Source: CAZJRQ01 sp964548535
GTDB lineage: Bacteria; Bacillota; Clostridia; Oscillospirales; Ruminococcaceae
Reading direction: 5' to 3'
DNA length: 64,000 nt
Assembly (NCBI GenBank): GCA_964548535.1
Contig: CAZJRQ010000005.1
Location: 1-64,000, forward strand
Below, one piece after another: positions 51,460 through 61,083 of this stretch; within the stretch, counting starts at the first letter, position 1; each line of letters opens with the position of its first letter. The translations under genes were made by a program, and so were the position numbers. The notes under the pieces are model-generated. The model did no database searches. It was given only the letters and a program-made list of their open reading frames with translations, and was not told the DNA's origin.

Positions 51460-52869
51460 TTGAACATTTTATATACAGCAAGTGAGGCACTACCTTATAT
51501 CGCTTCAGGCGGATTAGCGGACGTTGCAGGTTCTTTGCCTGCCGCAATTAACGCTGAGGGTCATGATTGTCGTGTGGTTATTCCAAATTACGGTCAGATT
51601 AAGAAAGAACTAAAAGATAAACTAACGTTTTTAACTAATTTTACTGTTCCAGTGGCATGGAGAAATCAGTATTGCGGAGTTTTTGTTGGCGAAATAAATG
51701 GTGTGACGTATTATTTGCTTGATAACGAATATTATTTTTCAAGAAATGGTTTATATGGCTTTTATGATGATGCTGAAAGATTTATATTCTTTTCAAGAGC
51801 AGTTTTAGAATTGCTTCGTAATATTGATTTTAAGCCAGATGTTATAAATGCTAACGATTGGCAGACTGCTTTAGTGCCTGTATATTATGATATTTTTTAC
51901 AAGTATCAGCCAGGATATGAGGATATTAAGACTGTATTTACAATACATAATATCCAGTATCAAGGACAGTATGGGCTTGAGATTATAAATGATCTTATGG
52001 GCGTTCCTCTTTATCATACTGACTTGTTGTCATATGACGGTGATGTTAATTTTATGAAAGCAGCTATTGCAACTGCTGATAAAATTACAACAGTTTCACC
52101 TAGCTATGCATGGGAAATTCTTGATCCGTGGTATTCACATGGTTTAGATAGAATTTTAGTTCACAAACAGCATAATATTTGTGGATTTTTGAATGGAATT
52201 GATCAAAATGTGTATAATCCGCAAACAGACACTGCAATACCTAAGAACTATAGTCTTGAGGATAAATCAGGAAAATCTGTATGTAAAGTCAAGCTTCTTG
52301 AAGAGTTTGGAATGGCTCCAGGAAAAGAGCCTGTTATTGGAATTGTAACACGATTTGTTTCACATAAGGGTCTTGATTTGATAAAGTATGTGTTTGAAGA
52401 TATTATCAGATTAGGATATAAGTTTGCGATACTAGGTTCAGGCGAGAAGATTTATGAAGACTTTTTCAATGAAATGCACTATCGTTATCCAGATAGAGTT
52501 GGTCTGACAATTGGCTTTGTACCTGACCTTTCAAGAAGAATTTATGCTGGTGCTGATATGTTCTTAATGCCATCACAAAGTGAGCCATGCGGACTTGCAC
52601 AGATGATTTCACTTAGATATGGTACTATTCCTATCGTTCGTGAAACTGGCGGACTTCGTGATTCAATTCATGACGCTGGTGATGAGGGCGGAAATGGATT
52701 TACATTTAAGTCTTATAACGCACATGATATGCTTGACGCTTGTACAAGAGCTAGAGTTTATTATGATGACAGAATGAAGTGGGGCAATCTTGTAAATCAT
52801 GCATTAAAGCAAGATTTCAGCTGGAAAAAATCAGCTCAGCTTTACATTGGTCTTTATGAAAATATATAA
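51460..52869 (+). CDS. glgA: Glycogen synthase (ADP-glucose), GT5
   Basis: A 469-residue GT5 transferase that extends alpha-1,4-glucan from ADP-glucose. NILYTASEALPYIASGGLAD contains the KxGGL-type site (here ASGGLAD), followed by VAGSLPAAINAEGHDCRVV. INANDWQTALVPVYY, FTIHNIQYQGQYG, and TRFVSHKGLDLIKYVFE and MPSQSEPCGLAQMISLRYGT complete the family. A TTG at 51460, seven bases after AAAGAGGG, is the start; the 22 codons before it are not plausible. Last in the glg operon. Confidence 0.95.
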   Translation: MNILYTASEALPYIASGGLADVAGSLPAAINAEGHDCRVVIPNYGQIKKELKDKLTFLTNFTVPVAWRNQYCGVFVGEINGVTYYLLDNEYYFSRNGLYGFYDDAERFIFFSRAVLELLRNIDFKPDVINANDWQTALVPVYYDIFYKYQPGYEDIKTVFTIHNIQYQGQYGLEIINDLMGVPLYHTDLLSYDGDVNFMKAAIATADKITTVSPSYAWEILDPWYSHGLDRILVHKQHNICGFLNGIDQNVYNPQTDTAIPKNYSLEDKSGKSVCKVKLLEEFGMAPGKEPVIGIVTRFVSHKGLDLIKYVFEDIIRLGYKFAILGSGEKIYEDFFNEMHYRYPDRVGLTIGFVPDLSRRIYAGADMFLMPSQSEPCGLAQMISLRYGTIPIVRETGGLRDSIHDAGDEGGNGFTFKSYNAHDMLDACTRARVYYDDRMKWGNLVNHALKQDFSWKKSAQLYIGLYENI

Positions 52870-52877
52870 TTGAATTT

Positions 52878-52912
52878 AATACGCTTCGATTTATTTCGTA
52901 GCGTATTTTTTT
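52878..52912 (+). terminator. Terminator of the glycogen operon
   Basis: AATACGCT pairs with AGCGTATT around a loop that itself partly pairs (TCG/CG) and is followed by seven T residues. Confidence 0.78.
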
Positions 52913-52922
52913 GTCATATTGT

Positions 52923-52951
52923 TTGACTTTATTTGTTGTACATGTTATAAT
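52923..52951 (+). promoter_or_regulatory. Promoter of the moxR operon
   Basis: TTGACT (52923-52928) and TATAAT (52946-52951) are 17 bases apart. The leader to moxR is about 205 bases and holds a 19-residue ORF. Confidence 0.7.
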
Positions 52952-53113
52952 TATTTATAATTAGTGTGAATTATTAGTTAATATGGTTCGATTTAAATAG
53001 CTGTGTTTGAATAATTTTCACCGAGTATCCAAACCTATTATTAGGTGTTGATTTACAAACTTTAGTATGTAATTTTTACAGATAAAACAAAAGTATGAAA
53101 GGTGGGAGAGCCT

Positions 53114-53173
53114 GTGTTAGAAATTTTTATGTTTGATAAAAATTTAGAGCATGGGCATAAATATGCAGGATAA
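53114..53173 (+). CDS. Possible 19-residue leader ORF overlapping moxR
   Basis: GTG 53114 follows AAAGGTGGGAG at about six bases and encodes 19 residues (MLEIFMFDKNLEHGHKYAG). Its stop lies eleven bases inside moxR, whose own ATG 53163 has a poor ribosome site. Translation of moxR may therefore depend on this ORF. Confidence 0.4.
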   Translation: MLEIFMFDKNLEHGHKYAG

Positions 53174-54101
53174 AATTAATGCACTTGTGGAGAATATTGA
53201 AAAGGTTATTGTTGGTAAGAGAGAGGCGATTATTAAAGTAATTTCAGCAATGCTATGCGGAGGACATATTCTTATTGAGGATGTGCCTGGTGTTGGAAAA
53301 ACCCAGCTTGTATCAGCTTTGGCAAGGTCGGTTGACGGTAAGTTTAATAGAATTCAGCTTACACCTGACATCATGCCTTCTGACATTACAGGATTTTCTA
53401 TGATTAATGTTGAAACAAATCAGTTTGAATATAAGCATGGCGTTGCTATGTGTAATTTTTTGTTAGCTGATGAAATAAACCGTGCTTCGCCAAAATCTCA
53501 GTCAAGTCTTTTGGAAATAATGGAGGAACATCAAATTTCACTTGACGGACAGACTTATGATTTGCCGACTCCGTTCATGGTTTTAGCTACACAGAATCCC
53601 GTTGAAACTTACGGAACTTATCATCTTCCAGAGGCACAAATGGATAGATTTTTGATGAAAATATCTATGGGATATCCGACAATTCAGGATGAACTAGATA
53701 TTATTACTCGTGCTGAACAAAATGCTGATGCAAAAGCTATTAGTCCAGTTATGAATATCGATGATGTTTCGGAGATGATAAAGCAGGCTGAGCAAGTAAA
53801 AATTGCTCCTAGTCTAAAGCAGTATATAGTAAATATAGTAACGGCAACTCGTTCGTCTGAATTTGTAAAACTTGGTGTGTCACCTAGAGGAAGTATTGCA
53901 CTCATGAAAGCTTCAAGGTCTTTTGCTTATGTTCAAGGCAGAGGGTATGTGGTTCCAGATGATATAAGAGCAGTTTTAATAAGCGTTCTGGCACATAGAC
54001 TTATGCTTTCGCCAAAGGGAAAATCTACATTTGGCTCGAATGAGCGAACTTTAATTCAAATAGTTTCAAATGTTCCAGCACCAGTAGACGGCGGTAATTA
54101 A
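53163..54101 (+). CDS. MoxR-family AAA+ ATPase
   Basis: A 312-residue ATPase. Walker A GVPGVGKT, IQLTPDIMPSDITGFSMIN, Walker B LLADEINRASPKSQSSLLEI, sensor ATQNPVETYGTYHLPEAQMD and arginine segments typical of MoxR. With DUF58 and transglutaminase proteins it forms a common unit thought to help fold or activate cell-surface complexes. ATG 53163 is chosen; the alternative at 53151 lacks better support. The next gene follows by one base. Confidence 0.92.
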   Translation: MQDKINALVENIEKVIVGKREAIIKVISAMLCGGHILIEDVPGVGKTQLVSALARSVDGKFNRIQLTPDIMPSDITGFSMINVETNQFEYKHGVAMCNFLLADEINRASPKSQSSLLEIMEEHQISLDGQTYDLPTPFMVLATQNPVETYGTYHLPEAQMDRFLMKISMGYPTIQDELDIITRAEQNADAKAISPVMNIDDVSEMIKQAEQVKIAPSLKQYIVNIVTATRSSEFVKLGVSPRGSIALMKASRSFAYVQGRGYVVPDDIRAVLISVLAHRLMLSPKGKSTFGSNERTLIQIVSNVPAPVDGGN

Positions 54102-54102
54102 T

Positions 54103-55266
54103 ATGAAAAATCTTATAAGCTATTTAATGTGCATAATGCTGGCAATAATACTAGCCACTTTTATTGACGGTAGTGGTGGCGTTTTGGTTGCTTTTACGTT
54201 ATTTTTTGCACTAGTATTTTCATTGATAATTGTATTTTATATGAAAAACAAAATAGATGTTTTGGTGGACTGCGATCAGAAAATGCTAGTAAAGGGTGAT
54301 AAAGTTTCTATTAGTGTAAAAGCTAAAAAGCATACTATTTTTCCTACACCATTCATTGAATTAGAAGTTAGTTGCTCTGATCAGTTAGAAGCGGTAGACA
54401 AAAAGAAATATAAATTTGTAATTGCATCTAATGATAGATATGAGAAAATTTCTATTCTATTTAATGCAAATAGTTCTGGACGCTCATATGTTGAGGTAAC
54501 AAAAGTAACGTTGATTGATTTTTTAGGAATTATTAAGTTGGATTTGCCTGTATCTGATCAAAATGTAGCAAGATATGAGGTTGATGTTTTGCCGAACATT
54601 CCTGATACTGGAACTCAGAATGATATTTTGAAATCAACAGTTGAATCAGCTGGTGCTCCCGAGGAGGACGATGATACGTCTCAAACAGCTATAGGGTCTA
54701 CAGGTACTCCAGGATATGAGCATAGAGTATATATTCCTGGAGATCCAATAAAGAAAATTAACTGGAAACTATCAGCTAAGCGTGATACTTATATGGTTCG
54801 GCTTGATGAGAAATTGGCAACATCAAGTCAAGCTTTTGTGCTTGATTGTCCTATTTTGCCTGTAATGAATTCAGATACCTATGTGCAAATTGACAATATA
54901 ATTGAAGGCAGCCTTGCAATGCTTGCTATGATGTTAAATCAAGGATTGGAGATTGAGTATTATTATTTTAAAAGCAATTGGAAAAAAGTAATCATAAGGT
55001 CAATGGCTGATTTGCTCGAATTGCAGGAGCAATTAGCATCTTTTATACCAGTGACTCCATATCAAAGATTACCTGATGACGTTATAAAAAAAGGCAATGG
55101 CGCAGTTTGTTTTACAACGGTAACTGAAACTAATTCCGTTTTACTTGCTCCGCAGATATACGCTGGCAACATAACGTTAGTGATTAGTGCAAACAGCTGG
55201 TATACTCCGCCTATTCAAAATGTTTGGGTATGTTCAAAAGATTTTGAATTTAGAAAAATTAGTTAA
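54103..55266 (+). CDS. DUF58 domain-containing membrane protein
   Basis: A 387-residue protein. Two N-terminal transmembrane helices (LISYLMCIMLAIILATFI and GVLVAFTLFFALVFSLIIVF) precede a beta-rich region and the DUF58 core, marked by GTPGYEHRVYIPGDPIKKIN with WKLSAKRDTYMVR. DUF58 proteins share a von Willebrand A-like fold and are co-encoded with MoxR ATPases, their likely partners. It begins one base after moxR, so they are translationally coupled. Confidence 0.9.
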   Translation: MKNLISYLMCIMLAIILATFIDGSGGVLVAFTLFFALVFSLIIVFYMKNKIDVLVDCDQKMLVKGDKVSISVKAKKHTIFPTPFIELEVSCSDQLEAVDKKKYKFVIASNDRYEKISILFNANSSGRSYVEVTKVTLIDFLGIIKLDLPVSDQNVARYEVDVLPNIPDTGTQNDILKSTVESAGAPEEDDDTSQTAIGSTGTPGYEHRVYIPGDPIKKINWKLSAKRDTYMVRLDEKLATSSQAFVLDCPILPVMNSDTYVQIDNIIEGSLAMLAMMLNQGLEIEYYYFKSNWKKVIIRSMADLLELQEQLASFIPVTPYQRLPDDVIKKGNGAVCFTTVTETNSVLLAPQIYAGNITLVISANSWYTPPIQNVWVCSKDFEFRKIS

Positions 55267-55275
55267 GGATTGATT

Positions 55276-57459
55276 ATGAATTTTATTAATAAATACTTAG
55301 ATAGACTGAAGATTTTTTTGCCGGCCATCTTGTTAGGTGCTTCAGTTGTTTATAATATTATAAATTGTTATTATTATGAGAAAGTATGGCAGTTTACGTG
55401 GCTATTTATTTTGCTTGAAATTGTTTTCTTTTTCTTATTTGATCAACTTAAGAAAAGAAAAATTTTAGGCGGAATAATCTATACGGGCTTACTAGCTATC
55501 GCCATTTCTTTTTCGTATATTATGTTGAGTAATGGGTACTCGTCAACAGGTGTGATTTTTTCTAAGTGGTTCTATTTTGACCGACAAACGGCAGGATTTG
55601 TCATGGAGTATTTTATTGCGTTGTTTTTTGGCGGTGGATTTTTTATAATTTCAATTATGTATTACTTCACTCAAATTATTTATAGATCAATAGGTTCAAT
55701 GCTTTGCGTACTTTTTCCGTTTGTAATTTATGCAAAACGTTCTGAGAAAATGTCGGAATTTGCAATGGCAGTTATGATTACTTTGTACCTTGCTGTATTG
55801 GTTCACAGTAGAATAAATAATTCCAAGAACAGTGAAACAAAAGTTATTATTAACATTCCATATTTGCTTTCGGTTGCTTTATTTGTATCAATGGTCTCGG
55901 CAGTTGTTATGGTGATACCTAAGCCAGAAGTGAAATCCCTCCTAGAATACGATTCAAACGCGTTTAATCCAGATTTTGATGATTCGGGTTCAGGTTCATC
56001 AGATTATCAGGATTTGAATCCAGTATCTTCGCCAAGATCTGGTGGAAGTTTCACCAATAAAGAGCTTTTTAGATTTTCATCTACCTATGATGACGATGTT
56101 TATTATTTGAAATCACAGCATTTTGGTACATTCAAAGGTAATCAATGGGTTGATTCGGAGCTTGCTGACGATGATTATTTTGAGTTTGATAATATTTTCT
56201 TGAACTCACTAAATCGAAAAGAATTGTATGAAACATTCAAGGCGTTGGCTAAAACCGGCAAGTATGAAAAATATGGTCTAACTGAGGACTTATTTGTTGT
56301 TAGTTCACCAACGCAATATAAATTCAGTGAGTACTCAAAGACTTTTATCCCATCATATCTGCCAGCTGTATCTGAGATAGATGTTTCTGAACCTATGAAT
56401 AATATGAGATATTATCCGTTAAATGGAATGTTCAATTTATATAATGGCACTGAAGCTGTTTTTTCATATAATGTTGATTATTATCCAGAAACAAAGCAAT
56501 ACCAAGATTTTGTTTTAAAGCTCAAAATCACCAATGAGAATTATCTAAATATTCTTAAAGATGCTTATGAAAATGGTGATCTTAAAGACACTCAGCTTTA
56601 TGATGAATATAAGTTAATACAAAAATATTATATAAGCGGTATTGAATATACTAAAGAATTAAAGCAGTTGTCTGAAAATGTTACCAAAAATTGCAAAACC
56701 AATTATGAAAAAGCGACGGCTATTTGTAATTATTTCAGTACAAATGATTTTAAATATGACATGGAATACGTTCCTGAAAATGATTCAATTGAGTATTTTT
56801 TGTTTGAAAGCAAAACAGGTAGCTGCACAAGCTATGCAACAGCCATGACGTTAATGGCGCGGCTAAGCGGTGTTCCAGCGAGGTATTGCGAAGGATTTGT
56901 GGCGTTTGATATGGAAGATGACGGTAGTTATATAGTTCGTGATGTTAATGCTCATGCATTCGTAGAGGTTTTTGTGCCAGGTGCTGGCTGGATTACTTTT
57001 GACCCAACGGTTGCTGGTTATATGGACGTTCAGAAAAATTATAAGCATTTTGATTACTCCGTATTTTTCCAGTATCTTAGCAAGATATTGATTTTTTTAG
57101 CAGTTCTATTTGTTTTATTTTTCATTCTATTTTTAGATAGAATTATAGAATTTTTCTTCCGTATTCGTTTGAAATTTGCTAAAGGGGATAAGAGAATTAT
57201 ACTGCTTTATAGGCATATTATTAAGCTGCTCGAGTTTTCATCAAAGGATGATTTGTCATCTTATACAGTAAATATGGTAATTGATTATACTTTGCATAAC
57301 AGAAGTAAATCAATCAAAAAAACCGCACTTCTATTTGAAAAAACCTGCTTTGGCGGTATTAATTTAGAAGATTCTGATTATAAGAATGCTTATTTAGAAT
57401 ACAAATGCGCATATAAAAATCTTCGCAAAATTCCTAAGAGCTATAAGAAAATCAAATAA
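55276..57459 (+). CDS. Membrane transglutaminase-like protein
   Basis: A 727-residue protein. About six N-terminal transmembrane helices (residues 10-220), an extracytoplasmic region, a transglutaminase-like domain near residues 500-590 with Cys in KTGSCTSYATAMTLMARLSG, then VPARYCEGFVAF, His in VNAHAFVEVFVPGAGW and Asp in FDPT, a final helix (FLAVLFVLFFILFLDRII) and a cytosolic tail. The catalytic triad is intact, so a protease- or transamidase-like reaction is possible, substrate unknown. AAGGA supports ATG 55276. Third gene of the moxR operon. Confidence 0.9.
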   Translation: MNFINKYLDRLKIFLPAILLGASVVYNIINCYYYEKVWQFTWLFILLEIVFFFLFDQLKKRKILGGIIYTGLLAIAISFSYIMLSNGYSSTGVIFSKWFYFDRQTAGFVMEYFIALFFGGGFFIISIMYYFTQIIYRSIGSMLCVLFPFVIYAKRSEKMSEFAMAVMITLYLAVLVHSRINNSKNSETKVIINIPYLLSVALFVSMVSAVVMVIPKPEVKSLLEYDSNAFNPDFDDSGSGSSDYQDLNPVSSPRSGGSFTNKELFRFSSTYDDDVYYLKSQHFGTFKGNQWVDSELADDDYFEFDNIFLNSLNRKELYETFKALAKTGKYEKYGLTEDLFVVSSPTQYKFSEYSKTFIPSYLPAVSEIDVSEPMNNMRYYPLNGMFNLYNGTEAVFSYNVDYYPETKQYQDFVLKLKITNENYLNILKDAYENGDLKDTQLYDEYKLIQKYYISGIEYTKELKQLSENVTKNCKTNYEKATAICNYFSTNDFKYDMEYVPENDSIEYFLFESKTGSCTSYATAMTLMARLSGVPARYCEGFVAFDMEDDGSYIVRDVNAHAFVEVFVPGAGWITFDPTVAGYMDVQKNYKHFDYSVFFQYLSKILIFLAVLFVLFFILFLDRIIEFFFRIRLKFAKGDKRIILLYRHIIKLLEFSSKDDLSSYTVNMVIDYTLHNRSKSIKKTALLFEKTCFGGINLEDSDYKNAYLEYKCAYKNLRKIPKSYKKIK

Positions 57460-57498
57460 AAAAAGGTGTTTCACTTTGATTAGTGAAACACCTTTTTT
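57458..57498. terminator. Bidirectional terminator between the moxR and dap operons
   Basis: AAAAAAAGGTGTTTCACT pairs perfectly with AGTGAAACACCTTTTTT around six bases, with A and T runs on either side. Confidence 0.92.
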
Positions 57499-57516
57499 AA
57501 AATTAAAATATAAAAA

Positions 57517-58275
57517 TTATTGGTTTTCAAGCAGGTCGCTCATTGCATATAGACCTGCTGGTTTATTTTTTAGGAATATGGCAGCATTTACAGAACCAAC
57601 TGCAAATACTGACTTTGAATGTGCCTCGTGCTTTAGTGAAATAACTTCATCACGTCCAGCAAAAATAATCTCGTGTTCACCAACGATAGTACCACCACGA
57701 ATCGCATGCATACCAATTTCATTTTTTGTTCTTTTAGAACGAACAGAATGTCTGTCGTAAACATAATTGTAACTGTTATCAAGTTCAGAGTTAATAGCAT
57801 CAGCAAGCATAATAGCAGTTCCGCTAGGAGCATCAATTTTCTGATTATGGTGCTTTTCGACAATCTCAATATCAAACTGTCCACCAAGAATTTTTGTAGC
57901 CTTTTTTGCAAGATCAGCAAGAAGATTAATTCCAAGAGACATATTGAAAGTGAAGAAAACAGGAATGCTTTCAGCCGCCTTGTGAATTTTAGAAATTTGC
58001 TCAGCAGTGTAGCCAGTAGTAGCAATAACAACTGCTACTCCGTTAGTTAGGCAGTAATCAAGTAATCCGTCAAGTAATGATGGGTGAGAGAAGTCAATGA
58101 TTACATCTGGCTTTTCGCTGATTTGTGATACTTTTTCAAATATAGGAAAATCAGCATAGCTTTCAGTAACTTTGTCAATTCCTGAAATAACCTTGCAATC
58201 ATCTCTGTTAGCAATTATATCATATATAACTTTTCCCATTTTACCGTTTGCACCACAAATAGAAACATTTATCAT
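57517..58275 (-). CDS. dapB: 4-hydroxy-tetrahydrodipicolinate reductase
   Basis: A 252-residue enzyme reducing the DapA product with NAD(P)H, towards lysine and meso-DAP. INVSICGANGKMGKVIYDII is the Rossmann start, FSHPSLLDGLLDYC and TGYTAEQI follow, FTFNMSLGINLLADL and EIVEKHHNQKIDAPSGTAIM give the active-site His and Lys. ATG 58275 is chosen since AAAGG lies ten bases upstream, while the earlier ATG is only one base from it. Last in the lysine operon. Confidence 0.95.
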   Translation of the reverse strand: MINVSICGANGKMGKVIYDIIANRDDCKVISGIDKVTESYADFPIFEKVSQISEKPDVIIDFSHPSLLDGLLDYCLTNGVAVVIATTGYTAEQISKIHKAAESIPVFFTFNMSLGINLLADLAKKATKILGGQFDIEIVEKHHNQKIDAPSGTAIMLADAINSELDNSYNYVYDRHSVRSKRTKNEIGMHAIRGGTIVGEHEIIFAGRDEVISLKHEAHSKSVFAVGSVNAAIFLKNKPAGLYAMSDLLENQ

Positions 58276-58301
58276 ATTATACATCCTTTCATTTAAAATA
58301 A

Positions 58302-58363
58302 AGGGCGAACTATTTTAATGTCTGTGAACTAAATTCGCAAGCAAGAAAAAATTATTTCGCCCT
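58302..58363. repeat. AGGGCGAA/TTCGCCCT inverted repeat between dapA and dapB
   Basis: Eight-base perfect arms (58302-58309 and 58356-58363) enclose 46 bases; the mRNA would form a long hairpin between the two genes. It lacks a T run, so processing or mRNA stability is likelier than termination. Confidence 0.45.
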
Positions 58364-58372
58364 CGTATTATA

Positions 58373-59263
58373 TTATTTAATTAGACCAGTTTTCTGCATA
58401 GTCTTAGTAAGCTTAGCCTTATTAGCATCGCTCATTTCAACAAGTGGAAGTCTGCAAGGACCAGCATTATATCCCATAAGATTCAATGCTTCCTTAACAG
58501 GAATAGGGTTTACATCACAGAATAAATCTTTAGTAAATTCAGCAATTGCAAAAGCTTTAGCCCTAGCCTCGTCATACTTATTAGCAAGACAAAGCTCGCA
58601 AATTTCATGAGTTTCAGCTGGCATACAGTTTGAAAGAACTGAAATTACACCTTTACCACCAAGTGACATAATAGGAATAATCTGATCATCATTACCTGAA
58701 TAAATATCAAGTGAATCACCGCACAAAGCCGCAATTTGAGCAACCTGGCTGATATTTCCACTAGCTTCCTTAACAGCTACAATATTATCAAGTTTTGCAA
58801 GCTCGGCACAAGTTTCAGGAGAAATATTTACACCAGTTCTTGAAGGAACATTGTACATAATGATAGGGATATTTACAGCATTAGCAATTTCAGTGTAGTG
58901 ACGTACAAGACCAGCTTGTGAAGTTTTATTGTAGTAAGGAGAAACAACCAAAAGAGCATCAGTACCAAGCTTTTCAGCCTCTACAGATAGGTTCACAGCA
59001 TAATCGGTATGATTTGAACCAGTTCCAGCAACAACAGGAACTCTCTTGTTAGTTCTTTCAACAGCGTATTTTATGCACGCAACGTGCTCCTCATCAGTCA
59101 TAGTAGCACTTTCGCCAGTAGTACCACAAATTACGATAGCGTCTGTACCGTTATCAATATTAAAATCGATCAATTGTCCTAGTGCATCAAAATTAATTGA
59201 ACCGTCGTCGTTCATAGGAGTAACAATAGCAACACCAGCACCAGTAAAAATCGTATTTTTCAT
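58373..59263 (-). CDS. dapA: 4-hydroxy-tetrahydrodipicolinate synthase
   Basis: A 296-residue aldolase joining pyruvate and aspartate semialdehyde. GAGVAIVTPMNDDGSINFDA, ICGTTGESATMTDEEH, VVAGTGSNHT, YNVPSRTGVNI with the catalytic Tyr and IVAVKEASGNISQ with the Schiff-base Lys are all present. GGAGGGG lies before ATG. It follows the GNAT gene by 35 bases in the lysine operon. Confidence 0.97.
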   Translation of the reverse strand: MKNTIFTGAGVAIVTPMNDDGSINFDALGQLIDFNIDNGTDAIVICGTTGESATMTDEEHVACIKYAVERTNKRVPVVAGTGSNHTDYAVNLSVEAEKLGTDALLVVSPYYNKTSQAGLVRHYTEIANAVNIPIIMYNVPSRTGVNISPETCAELAKLDNIVAVKEASGNISQVAQIAALCGDSLDIYSGNDDQIIPIMSLGGKGVISVLSNCMPAETHEICELCLANKYDEARAKAFAIAEFTKDLFCDVNPIPVKEALNLMGYNAGPCRLPLVEMSDANKAKLTKTMQKTGLIK

Positions 59264-59298
59264 TAGTTTAACCCCTCCTAAGCCTCAAAAGGCAGGTA

Positions 59299-59796
59299 TC
59301 AGTTTTTGTTTAAAAAGTTTTCTTGTTGAAGCGTAAATGTCATCATATTTTCGTCATTTACAGCGTTAATTCGATTATAGAATAAAATTGCAGATTTATT
59401 CTCAGTAATGCATTTCCATTCAATTTTGATACAGTTTTTTTCATTTGCAATTTCACAAAGTCTATTCATCAAAGCATATCCTAAACCAGTTTTACGATAG
59501 TTTTTATCAACGTATAAATCTTCAAGATAAAGCACATATCTCCCACCGCAGGCAGCAAGTCTGTAGTAGTGATAAATTGCAATTCCAGCGATAACACCGT
59601 CAACCTCTGCAACAATACACTCGATTGATTTCTCTTCAAAAATAAGTTCTTTGAGTATATCAATATCAGCAGAAGAACTATCGCCAAATGATGGAAGTAT
59701 CAAAGCCTCATATTCAAGCAGATTTTGCAGCAGTTCAAAAACTTTGTTTAAGTCCTGAATTTTTGCAGGTCTGAAAGATAAAGAATGATTAAGCAT
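59299..59796 (-). CDS. GNAT-family N-acetyltransferase
   Basis: A 165-residue acetyltransferase. LSFRPAKIQDLNKVFELLQN is the typical start, VAEVDGVIAGIAIYHYY and LYLEDLYVDKNYRKTGLGYA give motif A with the acetyl-CoA loop (RKTGLG), and IKIEWKCITENKSAILFYN is motif B. It resembles diamine/N-acetyltransferases of the SSAT type. It is inside the asd-dapA-dapB operon (gaps of 24 and 35 bases), hinting at a lysine- or DAP-related amine as substrate; that is inference. AAGGTG supports ATG 59796. Confidence 0.88.
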   Translation of the reverse strand: MLNHSLSFRPAKIQDLNKVFELLQNLLEYEALILPSFGDSSSADIDILKELIFEEKSIECIVAEVDGVIAGIAIYHYYRLAACGGRYVLYLEDLYVDKNYRKTGLGYALMNRLCEIANEKNCIKIEWKCITENKSAILFYNRINAVNDENMMTFTLQQENFLNKN

Positions 59797-59820
59797 TATT
59801 AGCACCTTCAATATAAAGTT

Positions 59821-60903
59821 TTAGTCAAAATAACCCTTAGCAGCCAAAAGCTCTGCCATAAGTACAGCACCGCCAGCAGCACCTCTAAGTGTGTTGTGTG
59901 ATAGGCAAACAAATTTGTAATCATACTGTGTATCTTCACGAAGTCTGCCGATTGAAACAGCCATTCCGTTTTCAAGATTTCTGTCAAGCTTAGCCTGAGG
60001 ACGATTATCTTCTTCAAAATAATGTAGGAACTGCTTTGGAGCAGATGGCAATTCAAGCTCCTGTGGAATACCAGCAAAGTTTTTCCAAGCCTCAAGAATT
60101 TCTTCCTTAGTAGGTTTAGTTTCAAAAGAAGCAAATACAGCAGCAGTGTGACCGTCCAAAACTGGAACTCTTAGGCACTGAGTTGTAATTAGAGGAGCAG
60201 TTGCGTTAACAATTTTATCTCCTTCAATTTTACCCCAAACCTTAAGTGGCTCTTGCTCTGATTTTTCTTCTTCTCCACCGATAAATGGAATTACGTTATC
60301 AACAATTTCAGGGAAAGTTTCAAAAGTTTTTCCAGCACCAGAAATTGCCTGATATGTACAAGCAAGTACCTTAGTAGCTTTGAATTTTTTCATTAGCGGA
60401 TGCAAAGCAGGAACATAGCTTTGGATAGAGCAGTTAGATTTAACAGCAATAAAACCTCTCTTTGTTCCCAAACGTTTTTTCTGTGCCTCAATGATTTCGA
60501 TATGCTCAGGGTTAATTTCTGGCACAACCATAGGAACGTCAGCTACACCTCTGTTAGCAGAGTTGTTTGAAACAACTGGACACTCAGCCTTAGCGTATGC
60601 TTCTTCAAGAGCCTTAATTTCGTCCTTTTTCATATCAACAGCACAGAAAACAAAATCAACCATGCCAGCAATTTTATCAATATCAGCAGTAGCATCCAAA
60701 ACAGTTAAATCAGCAATTGATTCAGGCATTGGCTCAGTCATAGCCCATTTAGCACCAACAGCGTCCTTAAGCTTTTTTCCAGCTGAACGAGGAGAAGCTG
60801 CAACACACACAACATTAAACCAAGGATGGTTGTTAAGTAGTAGAGAAAATCTCTGTCCAACCATTCCAGTAGCCCCGATGATACCCACGTTAAATTTCTT
60901 CAT
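59821..60903 (-). CDS. asd: Aspartate-semialdehyde dehydrogenase, archaeal/fungal-like type
   Basis: A 360-residue enzyme. NVGIIGATGMVGQRFSLLL binds NADP, CPVVSNNSANRGVADVPMVV and AVKSNCSIQSYVPALHPLM include the catalytic Cys (about residue 158), and PVLDGHTAAVFASFETKP supplies the active-site His. The insertions and length match the archaeal/fungal branch more than the E. coli form. It reduces aspartyl phosphate to the semialdehyde. AAGGAG before ATG 60903 decides the start. First gene after the lysine riboswitch. Confidence 0.95.
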   Translation of the reverse strand: MKKFNVGIIGATGMVGQRFSLLLNNHPWFNVVCVAASPRSAGKKLKDAVGAKWAMTEPMPESIADLTVLDATADIDKIAGMVDFVFCAVDMKKDEIKALEEAYAKAECPVVSNNSANRGVADVPMVVPEINPEHIEIIEAQKKRLGTKRGFIAVKSNCSIQSYVPALHPLMKKFKATKVLACTYQAISGAGKTFETFPEIVDNVIPFIGGEEEKSEQEPLKVWGKIEGDKIVNATAPLITTQCLRVPVLDGHTAAVFASFETKPTKEEILEAWKNFAGIPQELELPSAPKQFLHYFEEDNRPQAKLDRNLENGMAVSIGRLREDTQYDYKFVCLSHNTLRGAAGGAVLMAELLAAKGYFD

Positions 60904-61013
60904 TAGTATAAACTCCTTCTTACAAAAAATGAAATTTTCAATGTGCATAATAACCAAAAAAATAGTTTTTAAGACGTGTTATTTGCACAAAACATAAAAA
61001 ATAAACAAACAAT

Positions 61014-61037
61014 AAAAAAACTGGTTGAAAACCAGTT
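61014..61037 (-). terminator. Expression-platform terminator of the lysine riboswitch
   Basis: On the minus strand AACTGGTT pairs with AACCAGTT around three bases and is followed by seven T residues, 110 bases before asd. The rest of the gap to 60904 holds nothing that I recognise. Confidence 0.8.
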
Positions 61038-61083
61038 CATCATACAATATAATAAGAATGTTGACACATTTAAAAAATATGCC

